Below are positions 34,457-42,159 of a DNA stretch of 64,000 nucleotides, piece after piece; position 1 is the first letter of the stretch; every line of letters begins with the position of its first letter. The DNA lies in the NCBI RefSeq assembly GCF_006517175.1, contig NZ_CP041186.1, positions 2,817,001 through 2,881,000 of the forward strand, written 5' to 3'. The DNA comes from Persicimonas caeni (GTDB lineage Bacteria; Myxococcota_A; Bradymonadia; Bradymonadales; Bradymonadaceae). Made by a program: the position numbers and the translations under genes. The notes beneath the pieces were generated by a model. It was not told the DNA's origin and searched no databases. It saw only the letters and a list, made by a program, of their open reading frames with translations.

Positions 34457-35641
34457 TCATCGCGATGAAGAAGGCTGCCACTGTTCCTCTGAGACAGTGA
34501 GCACCGGGGGGGCCTGGCGAATCCAGCTGTGCGAGGTCGCCAGATCGTAGGCGCCGACTTCTCCAAAGACGAGGAGCGTGCCCGGCGATAGAGGCACCGG
34601 GGAAGTGAAACCGCGGGCGAGCGAGTCACTTTCGAAGCACTGGGCCCCGAACAGATCATATTCGATCTCCTGGTCGAGCGAACCTGCCAGCTCGGGAGCG
34701 TCGTGGACCACCTCGATGGGATGATGCCAGGTCTCCAGCGACGGGATCAGATTGCGCCCGGCGTCGAGCACCAGCAGCCGACGCCCGTTGCGACGCTTTT
34801 CGTGGCGCACGCGGCTGACGAGATAGCCGTGATCTTCGACGAGGCTTCGCCCCGGCTCGACGACCAGCGTGAAATGATGCGGATCGAGATGCTGGGCTCG
34901 AAACGCCGTCGCGACCGCGTCGGCGAACTCGGCGATCTCCGGAGTCTTTGCCGGGGTCTGGCTCTTGGAGGGGAAGCCCCCGCCTATGTCGAGCCAGATG
35001 TCGCCGTCGTACAGGTCAACGATCTGTCGGAACAGTGAGCCATAGATGGCGATCGTCTCACGATACAATCGGGGACTCGGCTGATTCGAGCCGACGTGAA
35101 AGTGTAGCCCCGATAGGCGCACTTCGGCGTCGTCGAGGAGTTGCAGCGCAGTGGCGACCTCGGAGAGGAGCAACCCGAATCGAGACCAGCGGCCGTTCGG
35201 CCGCCGCGTAGCCAACCGCATCGAGATGCGCGGGCAGCTCGCGAGTTGGTCGCTCAACTCGAGCACCGTCGACAACTCCGGCAGGCTGTCGACTTGAATG
35301 GCCACTCCGGCCTCGAGCGCGCTGCGCAGCTCGTCGGGAGTCTTCAGCGGGCCGTCGAAGTAGATCTTGTCGGGCTGAAAACCATCCTGCAATGCGAGCT
35401 CGAGTTCTCGTCCGGAGACGACCTCGGCGGCGAGCCCCTCTCGGGCAAACAGTCGGGTGATATCCGCCAGGCTGTTGGACTTGTACGAGTAGGCGACCTC
35501 CACCCGGGGAAAGTGAGACGCCCATGCCTGCTGATGCGCACGCAAGCTAGCGCGAATACCGTCGATGTCGACCAGAAAAAAGGGGGTCTTCACCTCGGCC
35601 GCGGTCTGGCGGACAAGTGGCGGGATCGTCGAGCAACTCAT
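34457..35641 (-). CDS. mccE-N-like: PLP-dependent decarboxylase (Orn/DAP-decarboxylase fold III), MccE-N-like
   Basis: A 394-aa protein of the alanine-racemase-fold decarboxylases. The PLP lysine is Lys54 in VAYSYKSNSL. Other signatures are GLHFHVGSN, DIGGGFP (phosphate loop) and VVEPGRSLV. The C-terminal active-site region is FGAQCFESD, with the Cys-Glu-Ser-Asp signature of this family. In E. coli microcin C, the N-terminal half of MccE has this fold and decarboxylates the aminocarboxypropyl group to aminopropyl. Here the decarboxylase stands alone, without the MccE acetyltransferase half. Lysine or ornithine decarboxylation is the alternative. It overlaps the upstream methyltransferase gene by 4 bp. 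Confidence 0.9.
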   Translation of the reverse strand: MSCSTIPPLVRQTAAEVKTPFFLVDIDGIRASLRAHQQAWASHFPRVEVAYSYKSNSLADITRLFAREGLAAEVVSGRELELALQDGFQPDKIYFDGPLKTPDELRSALEAGVAIQVDSLPELSTVLELSDQLASCPRISMRLATRRPNGRWSRFGLLLSEVATALQLLDDAEVRLSGLHFHVGSNQPSPRLYRETIAIYGSLFRQIVDLYDGDIWLDIGGGFPSKSQTPAKTPEIAEFADAVATAFRAQHLDPHHFTLVVEPGRSLVEDHGYLVSRVRHEKRRNGRRLLVLDAGRNLIPSLETWHHPIEVVHDAPELAGSLDQEIEYDLFGAQCFESDSLARGFTSPVPLSPGTLLVFGEVGAYDLATSHSWIRQAPPVLTVSEEQWQPSSSR

Positions 35642-36411
35642 TTGAGCTCCCAGATTTCGAGGGCGAGTCCTTGATACCGTCGATGTTCATTGAGCACGAT
35701 GCGGGTGTCTCGCATGCGGTCGAAACATTGCTGTTGCAGCTCGGGGCGAGCGTCGGCGTAAAAAGACGACTCGTCGAGCATACGGCGAGTGGCGAACACC
35801 ACGGCCGGAATCGAAACCGGCTCGAGGGAGTGCGTTTGGGACTCACACAATTCAAAACGCGAGGTGAAGTACTCGCGCCACCATTGCTCGGTCCAATGGG
35901 CCCGCGGTCGAAAGTCGATGTACTGCTCGACGGTGTCGAGCAACTCGTCAGGCGGCGAAGAGCGGTAAAAGAAGTTCGACACACACAATTTGCCTCCTGG
36001 CTCGAGCACGCGGGCGACCTCGTCGAGGGCGGCTTCGGAGGCGTCGAAGAACGCAAACGTGCCACCTGCCACGACGTGCGTGAACGTCTCGTCGGCCAGC
36101 GGCAGGTCGGTGGCATCGGCGACCTGGAAGTCCAGGCGCAGCTCACCGCGCACTTGTCGGGCCCGTTCGATAGCACTCGAGGACAGATCGATTCCGACCC
36201 CGCTGCAACCGAGGTGATGCGCGATGTACCGCGATGAAAACCCGGTCGAGCAGGCCAAGTCGAGCAGGTGACTGTGCTCGTCGATCGACGCCTTGTCGAT
36301 CCACCAACGCACGGTGTCCTCCCCTCCCGGAGGCGTGTTTTCTTGGCCGAGGAGGGCGACGAAGTCAGGATAGTCGAGCGCCTGAACATCCTTTCTGGAT
36401 TCAAATTTCAT
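35638..36411 (-). CDS. SAM-dependent methyltransferase-fold protein, MccD-like candidate
   Basis: A 257-aa protein. The ATG at 36411 is preferred (MKFESRKDVQALDYPDFVAL); an upstream extension to 36462 lacks support. It has a class I SAM fold: LLDLACSTGFSSRYIAHHLG, GVGIDLSSSAIERARQV, VADATDLPLADETFTHVV and ALDEVARVLEPGGKL. Size and position directly after the MccB-like gene make it the better candidate for the MccD role. MccD transfers a 3-amino-3-carboxypropyl group from SAM onto the nucleotide phosphate. This is inference. The stop overlaps the decarboxylase start by 4 bp. Confidence 0.85.
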   Translation of the reverse strand: MKFESRKDVQALDYPDFVALLGQENTPPGGEDTVRWWIDKASIDEHSHLLDLACSTGFSSRYIAHHLGCSGVGIDLSSSAIERARQVRGELRLDFQVADATDLPLADETFTHVVAGGTFAFFDASEAALDEVARVLEPGGKLCVSNFFYRSSPPDELLDTVEQYIDFRPRAHWTEQWWREYFTSRFELCESQTHSLEPVSIPAVVFATRRMLDESSFYADARPELQQQCFDRMRDTRIVLNEHRRYQGLALEIWELK

Positions 36412-36484
36412 AGGACTGATTTGCTCAAGAGAAAAAAGGAACTGGGAACATCCAAGCCGCACGCTACTCGTGTGGCGAACGCGC

Positions 36485-37483
36485 TCACTGGGCGATGGGG
36501 GAGCGGGTCAGCGACAAATCTCTCAGATCGATGCGCAGCTCCTCGAAGCCCACAAGCAAAGGCAGATGGTCGGCGGCGAGGATGCGGATGGCCGCCTCGC
36601 CCATGAGCCCGCCCATCAGGGTATTGATGGTGGATCCCGAGGAGTTCCAACTGTTGGGCAACTTGATCGCGGCGCTCAAGGCTTGGGCGATGGAGGGGCG
36701 GTCGAGCACCGTCATCAACTGCCGCCAACTGGGAGTATTGAAGCCAGGATCGACATACGGGCCGATGAGGCCGACGCAGCCTTCGTAGCCGCCTCGGATC
36801 AGCGGCGTGTCTGCCACGAGCCCGGGGTGGTCGTACAGCCCCTCACACTCCCCACACACTGCGATGAGATCGGCCTCGGGGAGTTCGACGTCGGCGTCAC
36901 GATCGACGTTGAAGGTATGAGTGTGCAGTTCGAGGGCGGGGAATCGGCGGGCCAACTCCCTGGCCGCGACCTCGACCTTCGGCCGCCCCAGATCTTCGGC
37001 GGTATATAGGATTTGGCGATTCAGGTTCGAAAAGTCAATCGTGTCGTGATCGATAAGATGCATCTTCTCGACGCCCGCCCCCGCCAGGGTCAACGCGCAG
37101 TGACAGCCGATGCCCCCCATGCCGTATACGATAACGGTGCGACTCTTCAGGTCCCGGAGGATCGCGTCGGGTTCGAAGGGCTGTAGGTGAGCATAGTAGG
37201 AGAGTTGGCGGGTGAAGAGTGGCTCTTCCTGGCGGAACTCGTCCAAGCGCGCCGAAAGGCGCACCAGCCACCCACGCTCTTCGAGCACGGGCATCAAGAG
37301 CTCGAAGATAGGAATGTCGAGCAACTCCGCTTCGGTCCTGGTGCCGTCGAGCTTGGCGAGGGCAGCGACCCCGGCTTTGCCGAGATTGGAGATGGTAATC
37401 TTCTTGCGCGTGCCGCGCAGCACGAGCGATCCGTCCTCGTTCGCCGGGCTTACTGTGGGAAGCAGCCAGAGATAATGTGCCAT
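36485..37483 (-). CDS. mccB-like: MccB-like peptide adenylyltransferase (ThiF/E1 fold)
   Basis: A 332-aa protein. Residues 1-90 form an N-terminal peptide-clamp-like region. The ThiF/E1 core then follows: FTRQLSYYAHL, TVIVYGMGGIGCHCALTLAG (ATP loop 121-126), HLIDHDTIDFSNLNRQILY (Asp145, Arg156) and TAEDLGRPKVEVA (Lys169). These segments match E. coli MccB nearly block by block; MccB has YSRNFLHYQ, VVILGCGGIGNH, LIDNDQIENTNLTRQVLF and SEDDVGKNKTEV. MccB attaches AMP to the C-terminal Asn of the precursor. Two differences are visible. The zinc-binding Cys-x-x-Cys pairs of MccB are absent, and the metal-binding Asp of MccB (VVSAD) appears as Glu (AVCGE). The precursor gene lies just upstream. 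Confidence 0.9.
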   Translation of the reverse strand: MAHYLWLLPTVSPANEDGSLVLRGTRKKITISNLGKAGVAALAKLDGTRTEAELLDIPIFELLMPVLEERGWLVRLSARLDEFRQEEPLFTRQLSYYAHLQPFEPDAILRDLKSRTVIVYGMGGIGCHCALTLAGAGVEKMHLIDHDTIDFSNLNRQILYTAEDLGRPKVEVAARELARRFPALELHTHTFNVDRDADVELPEADLIAVCGECEGLYDHPGLVADTPLIRGGYEGCVGLIGPYVDPGFNTPSWRQLMTVLDRPSIAQALSAAIKLPNSWNSSGSTINTLMGGLMGEAAIRILAADHLPLLVGFEELRIDLRDLSLTRSPIAQ

Positions 37484-37511
37484 GGATATAGCGCTAAGAG
37501 ATCAAAGGAAA

Positions 37512-37537
37512 CAAGAGGCGGCCGAAGCCGCCTCTTG
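37512..37537 (-). terminator. UUCG-tetraloop hairpin between precursor and mccB-like gene
   Basis: On the minus strand this reads CAAGAGGCGGC-TTCG-GCCGCCTCTTG, a perfect 11-bp stem closed by a C(UUCG)G tetraloop. It is followed by TTTCCTTTGATC. It lies 22 bp after the precursor stop and 28 bp before the mccB-like start. In E. coli the mccA-mccB junction has a hairpin of the same position and role, making most transcripts stop after mccA. Confidence 0.85.
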
Positions 37538-37559
37538 ATCAGTGCGACATTACGTCACT

Positions 37560-37853
37560 CTAGTTTCGCACCACGATGGCGGCCGAAACCATGTCATCGA
37601 CGACGATGTCGAAGGCAGTCGGCGTAATGCCGGTCGTACCCTCGAGCTCTTCGACCATGGCCGGGTCGATGAGGATCTTGTAGGTCCCCTGCTCGGTGAC
37701 CTCCAACGTGATTCCAGCCGCGTCGATTGTCGACTCTTCGTCGACCTCGCACATGATCGGCTCTTCGGCGAAAGCCGAGCCGGGCACGGCCGAGATAGCT
37801 GCGCCGAGGGCGAGAGCTTTGCCAATATTACCCAACGTCTTTTTCTTCGACAT
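37560..37853 (-). CDS. mccA-like: Microcin C-like precursor peptide ending in Asn
   Basis: A 97-aa peptide. The ATG at 37853 has a perfect AAGGAG site 6 bases upstream (37859-37864), as expected for strong expression. The N-terminus MSKKKTLGNIGKALALGAAI with SAVPGSAFAEE looks like a Sec-type leader with an Ala-x-Ala site near residue 29. The rest is acidic, with one Cys (PIMCEVDE), and ends AAIVVRN. A C-terminal Asn is the residue that MccB enzymes adenylylate; known precursors are 7-60 residues and end in Asn. The length and the signal-like leader are unusual. Without the neighbours it would be called a hypothetical exported peptide. Confidence 0.8.
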   Translation of the reverse strand: MSKKKTLGNIGKALALGAAISAVPGSAFAEEPIMCEVDEESTIDAAGITLEVTEQGTYKILIDPAMVEELEGTTGITPTAFDIVVDDMVSAAIVVRN

Positions 37854-38930
37854 ATTGTCTCCTTACAATAAATAAACATGCCCCTAAAGGCACATAAGCA
37901 CTAGACACGACGTCGTTGAGGAAATGCATTTCCCCCGCATCACTTTGTGTGCGGTATATTCATACTCAAAGAAGCCTCTTTCCATGTCAAGTCAAATCCC
38001 TTCGATCTCCTTCAAAAGAAAAGCCCTCCCAAGAAAGCAGCCCATAAGCGACCGCCCACCCCTTCCACGCAGACCATTTTCACAAGCCCCGCTCGACCAA
38101 ACGACTGGCCGCGGCCGTGGAAAATGACGCTCCCCCCCAAGAGTTTGCATTAAGAATGGGACATCCAGGGGGCTTCGCCCAACAAGGGCAAACCAACATA
38201 TGTGACGGCGCCGGCCACGATCACTTTCAACACTTAATCACCACACCTAGCAGTATACACCCTTATTCTCGTACCCGCACAAACCCGCCGTTTTTCTACT
38301 TCTCCAGTATTCCCATTAATGCCGCATTTAAATAAAAGAAGAGCGTGCTGCGCATCTGGTGGCCGCCTTGGCCGCGCCCCACTGAGACACGAGCCTAATG
38401 ACTACATATGACTCGCGACACCGAGCTGACGCCGTCCCCCCGCACCATCGCGACGACACTGAGGAGCAACGACAAGCTGCTCACGTTGAACGACCGGCAG
38501 AGCCAAAAGGTAAATCAGGCCTTCGGACTCCAGAAGGTTGGCGACCTCAAGGAGTTTGACACCCGCGAGTGCCAGCCCCCCAAAACAAGCATCAACAACA
38601 GAATGCGACGCATCCTTCGCCCTCGTATTGAACAGAATTCGTGCGGTTGGCCGCCCCAATCGCGCGACCCGCTGCCCTCCATCCCAACTCAAACCTCCCT
38701 ATTGACGCCCCCTCCCTCCCCCAATAGACTCACTCCATTCGAACCACACAGCTTCCCCAGGGGGACCACTCGCGGCCGTCCCCCAACGGGGCAGTCGACG
38801 CCACAAGACGTACGTCCTCGGTAGTAGAGCCACGGGTCCAGCGCCGTACCGTGCTTGCGAGACGATTTGGGGGGCCTCGACGCATGTACTGGCGCCGCGA
38901 CAACCCACTCTTTTGACAGGAGTCAAAACG
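37854..38930. other. Gene-poor, lower-GC region upstream of the microcin C-like operon
   Basis: About 1.1 kb without a supported gene. The first 500 bp are clearly AT-richer than the surroundings and must hold the promoter of the precursor gene. The precursor leader contains a short dyad (ATGCCCCTAAAGGCACAT, 37877-37894). Frames at 38402-38692 (minus) and 38408-38824 (plus) overlap each other. Neither has a ribosome site or family signature, so I leave both uncalled. Confidence 0.5.
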
Positions 38931-39809
38931 ATGAGTCTACGTCCTTCGGAACAATTGGACGGCTACCAACAGGACACCGGCAGCAAGGAGTTCTGCCTCA
39001 ACGACATGCGCCCCAAGGCCGAGGCCCGCGGGCTGAGCGAGCTGGTCGGGCTGATCGACGCCGCCCAGGCCGACCTCGACGAAGTGGGCAGCATCGAGTT
39101 CGACTGGGGCCAGAGCAAGACCAGCGGCCCGGCCTCCCGCAAAGAAGCGGTGCAGGTCGACGTCAAACTCGACCGCTCTCTGGGCCAGGCCCACACCATC
39201 ATCGACGCCTACGCCAAGGGCGAGTCCGACTCGCCGCAACGCGAGGCCGCCCGGCGCATCAAGACCAAAGTGCTCCCCCGCGGCGTCTTCCCGATCACCT
39301 CGCTCAAGTACGAGCAGCAGCACGCCGCCATCAAGGAATTTCACGGGCGCATGACCACGACCTTCAGCGCCGACGTCGACACCCTCGGGCTGACCGGCCT
39401 GATCGATGGCGTCGGCCGGCTCAACGCCGACTTCGGCAGCCACCTGACCGTCGACGCCAATCAGGTGACCTTCGACCAGGTGCTCGACGCGCGACGCAAG
39501 TCCGACGACAGCTTCGCCCTGGTCATCATGGCCACCCACGTCTTCACCGCCCACGACCCCGAGGCGACCGCCGACCTGCTCGCCGCCTACCACGACCAGC
39601 AAGAGCGCATCGCCCAGTACCAAAAGCGGCGCGGCGTCACCCCGGTCGTCGACCCGGGCACCGGCGAAATCGTCGACGACGAGGGCGGTAACGCCCCGGT
39701 CGCACCCACGCCCGATGAAGACACCGACCCGTCGGCCCCCTCCGCCGACGACACCGACTCGCCGGCCGAAGACGACGTCGTCGAGCCCCAGCCGGTCCTC
39801 GAAGAATAA
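38931..39809 (+). CDS. Hypothetical protein with acidic C-terminal tail
   Basis: A 292-aa protein. The ATG at 38931 has a GACAGGAG site. Residues 1-230 look globular and mainly helical (DMRPKAEARGLSELVGLIDA, LDRSLGQAHTIIDAYAKGES, YHDQQERIAQYQKRRGV). The last 60 residues are Asp/Pro/Ala/Glu-rich low complexity. There is no signal peptide or TM, so it is probably cytoplasmic. The family is unknown to me. It is a single-gene unit in a region of repeats and relics. Confidence 0.75.
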   Translation: MSLRPSEQLDGYQQDTGSKEFCLNDMRPKAEARGLSELVGLIDAAQADLDEVGSIEFDWGQSKTSGPASRKEAVQVDVKLDRSLGQAHTIIDAYAKGESDSPQREAARRIKTKVLPRGVFPITSLKYEQQHAAIKEFHGRMTTTFSADVDTLGLTGLIDGVGRLNADFGSHLTVDANQVTFDQVLDARRKSDDSFALVIMATHVFTAHDPEATADLLAAYHDQQERIAQYQKRRGVTPVVDPGTGEIVDDEGGNAPVAPTPDEDTDPSAPSADDTDSPAEDDVVEPQPVLEE

Positions 39810-39940
39810 GCCCACCCAACGCCCTCCGGGGAGCGTCGCACACACGTCGCGGCGCTCCCCTCCACACCGCGCTCAGCCTCCCACACGCGTCACGCCCATC
39901 CCCTTCGACGTAGGGTTCGCGCCCAACTCGAGTCACTTTT

Positions 39941-40151
39941 GGAGGGTTCGAAGCCCTCCCCAAATTCAGGTCCACCCTCGATCCCCCCCTACACCGCCCC
40001 CCTCAAATTCAGGTCCACCTCGATGGCCCGGCCAACGCCGAACCCCCAAAACGCGACCTCACCCGAACGCCTCCCCCAAAGACGAACCCCTCCCACGCGA
40101 CCCCACCACAACGCCCTCCCCAACGCCGAACCCCTCCCACGCGACCCCACC
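39941..40151. repeat. Hairpin and degenerate short repeats
   Basis: GGAGGG-TTCGAA-GCCCTCC at about 39941-39959 is a hairpin. CAAATTCAGGTCCACC occurs at about 39961 and 40006, and CGAACCCCTCCCACGCGACCCCACC at about 40084 and 40127 with partial copies between. The open frames across 39810-40250 are Pro/Thr/Arg-rich products of these repeats and not genes. Confidence 0.65.
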
Positions 40152-40283
40152 CGCAACCCGACCCGGCCGAGCACCCGTCCGACACGACCCGAGCAAAACC
40201 CGCGCCCCCTTCACAACCCTCAGAAGCCCTTCTGACGGGGTTAAAGCCCAAAAACCAAGAGACGCACGTTTGGCGAGGGCATC

Positions 40284-40329
40284 CCTTCCCCTCGGGGAAG
40301 GTGCCTCGCGCGAAGTACAGCGCGAGGCG
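40284..40329. repeat. Pair of adjacent hairpins (dispersed-element type)
   Basis: CCTTCCCC-TCG-GGGAAGG is followed at once by GCCTCGCGC-GAAGTACA-GCGCGAGGC, both near-perfect stems. The arrangement resembles dispersed palindromic elements; there is no T-run. Confidence 0.6.
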
Positions 40330-40364
40330 GATGGGGGTCCCCAACAAGGCTTTCCGCATCATGC

Positions 40365-40520
40365 TCATTCCGCCGTCCCAATCTGAGCCAAATCCGGAAT
40401 CGACAGGCCAGGAAGCAAGTAGAACTCGCCGCCGTGCTCATCCCCGAGCGTGACAGCCAAAGAGAAGGAGAAGGCGTCGAAGAGCATCACGCCGCCGCCG
40501 GTGGCGAGGCGCACTTCCTC
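40365..40520 (-). pseudogene. Possible C-terminal fragment of an unrecognised gene
   Basis: On the minus strand a frame without a start reads GEEEVRLATGGGVMLFDAFS, then LAVTLGDEHGGEFYLLPGLS and a TGA at 40365-40367. Amino-acid composition and codon use look like real coding, but only about 50 residues are left. It abuts the oxidoreductase remnant. Family unknown. Confidence 0.4.
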
Positions 40521-40534
40521 CTCACCCGTCGGGG

Positions 40535-40665
40535 CGATCGACGCGTGGTGTTGGAGTTCGCAGGCTCAGGGGGTGTCGCGCTGGCAGCCGCAAGATGAGT
40601 TCTACGAGGGGGGGTACTGGCGACGACTCTGAACGGAGCTGAGGAGTGCGTGGGTGACAACGTGT
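40535..40665 (+). pseudogene. Degraded 3' end of a short-chain-dehydrogenase gene (relative of 18494-19048)
   Basis: The DNA retains CGACGCGTGGTGTTGG, then GTGTCGCG.TGG, then AACGGAGCTGAGGAGTG in the same order and nearly the same spacing as 18900-19010 in the intact gene. At protein level QGVSRW and NGAEE survive, in different frames, with a stop between them. Everything upstream of the last quarter of the gene is missing. Confidence 0.7.
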
Positions 40666-40685
40666 GACTTTGATATGTTCGCCCA

Positions 40686-40732
40686 CATAAAAACGGCATG
40701 ACGCCATCCATCAATGGGTGGCGTCATGCCGT
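40686..40732 (-). terminator. Strong intrinsic terminator of the 40906-41865 gene
   Basis: ACGGCATGACGCCA at 40693-40706 pairs perfectly with 40719-40732. The stem extends through a T-G pair and CCA/TGG to a TCAA loop (18 pairs in all). On the minus strand the stem is followed by TTTTTATG. It lies about 170 bp downstream of the minus-strand stop at 40906. Confidence 0.85.
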
Positions 40733-40905
40733 GCGCGTCCGCGTGAGCTTCGAAATTGATAAGCAGCGAATAAATGTAACGATGAGCTACGTCACCGCTT
40801 CAAGCACGTCTTTAGAGTTACTTACTTCAGCCTCAAGCCACCGGCAGACGCATCCAACCACTTCTTTGACAGCGCACAGCAAATTCTTCCGCTGATGATA
40901 GAGGC

Positions 40906-41865
40906 TCACTCGCCAGCGCCGAGGAACTCCAACAGATTGGGTCCGACACCTACGGTAGCAACAACCCCAGGAGACTCACCATCGCCGAGGTCGACAAGAT
41001 ATGAGCCTCCCACATAGAACCAGCCCGAGACGTCGCCGAGTAGACCAATAGAGATTCTATCGGCAGCAAGATCGCCTTGATCTCCGCTCTGAAGCTCCAC
41101 AATATTCCACCCTCCGGTCACAGACGCGCCCAGATAGTTAAAGGCAGCTACTCTTTCGAAGTTCCACTTCATTCCAAATGCAAGGGACACCGGTGCAGCC
41201 GAAAAAATCAAGCCATTATCACCAGTATCGAAATTCGTAGAAATCAGCCCCGCCGGAATCCAGAAAAAGGACTCTTCACCGAGTGCACGGTAGCCTTCAA
41301 TACTCCTTTTATTCTTGAAGTAGAATGAAGTCCGTGTGAAATCCTGAGGTTCTCCCGAGCCTTCGGGATCTCGCACAATGTTGAATTGGATTTCTTGTGC
41401 ATGATGCGCCTCGATACTCGCAAGAGGTACGAGAATCAAGGGATGGCGCCGGACGGGAAAGCTTCTCAAATCTGCAGATTGTCCTCCCTCGACCTTATAG
41501 TGAGCCTTTTCCCAGTTAACCTCAGAAGGATCGACAACCTGTCGGTTCTGCTCAAACCAAACAACGAAAGTGTAAGAGTCCACGGGAACGTACAAATGAC
41601 TTCCGGGGACGGTAGATGGATAGTGGCCATTACTTCCACTCTCACCGCAATCATTCATCCATTCGCGCACTGCCTTTGGATCGACCTTCTGTCCTTTTTT
41701 GAGTTTAACAAGCATTGGGTCGGTATTCGCCACAGAGCAAACCACTGCGAAAGTATCGCCCGACTCAGTTCCCGCCCGAACAGCCGACATGGCCATTCGC
41801 GGCAGCAGCATTGTGCACAAGGTAGCAATCAGCAACGCCATCGAGACCTTCAAAGACAACTTCAT
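40906..41865 (-). CDS. Exported protein, possibly an outer-membrane barrel
   Basis: A 319-aa protein. The ATG at 41865 follows GGGGAGA and begins a signal peptide (MKLSLKVSMALLIATLCTML, cleaved near AMSA). The final 100 residues alternate hydrophobic and polar residues in short strands (LAFGMKWNFERVAAFNYLGA, GGWNIVEL, WFYVGGSYLVDL, VVATVGVGPNLLEFLG), as in outer-membrane barrels. GC content is visibly lower than that of the core genes and similar to that of the adjacent defence genes, suggesting transfer. It has its own terminator downstream. Function unknown. Confidence 0.8.
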   Translation of the reverse strand: MKLSLKVSMALLIATLCTMLLPRMAMSAVRAGTESGDTFAVVCSVANTDPMLVKLKKGQKVDPKAVREWMNDCGESGSNGHYPSTVPGSHLYVPVDSYTFVVWFEQNRQVVDPSEVNWEKAHYKVEGGQSADLRSFPVRRHPLILVPLASIEAHHAQEIQFNIVRDPEGSGEPQDFTRTSFYFKNKRSIEGYRALGEESFFWIPAGLISTNFDTGDNGLIFSAAPVSLAFGMKWNFERVAAFNYLGASVTGGWNIVELQSGDQGDLAADRISIGLLGDVSGWFYVGGSYLVDLGDGESPGVVATVGVGPNLLEFLGAGE

Positions 41866-42159
41866 ACTACTGTCTCCCCGTAAATACTTAATTAGTAGAA
41901 GCTGCAAGCTATCGGTGTTCAGCACAACTGTCGAGAAAAAAAGCAACACCGCACTTACACTATTTAATCGGAGTCTTTCACTTAAGCGCGGGCAACTCAA
42001 ACGAATGCAGGCAGCCCACTTTGACCCTAGAACAGGTTGACAATCCAAGAAAAACTGAGTTTGCACGGGTCATCGCCAGCTGGGTAGGGCGCTGTTCGCG
42101 CCTACCAACGCGTAGCAACTCTCGTCGCGAAGTATGTGCAAACGCTGGTGTGATCACAT

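Noticed and set aside
38402-38824. Open frames on both strands (minus 38402-38692, plus 38408-38824)
   Set aside because: They overlap each other, lack ribosome sites and recognisable motifs, and lie in a repeat/relic region; neither can be supported.
39941-39960. TTCGAA loop hairpin as possible tRNA T-arm
   Set aside because: No acceptor, D or anticodon arm can be built around it; it is a simple GC hairpin.
40450-40632. 60-codon plus-strand open frame
   Set aside because: It is assembled from two relics in the wrong frame; only a few residues match the oxidoreductase.
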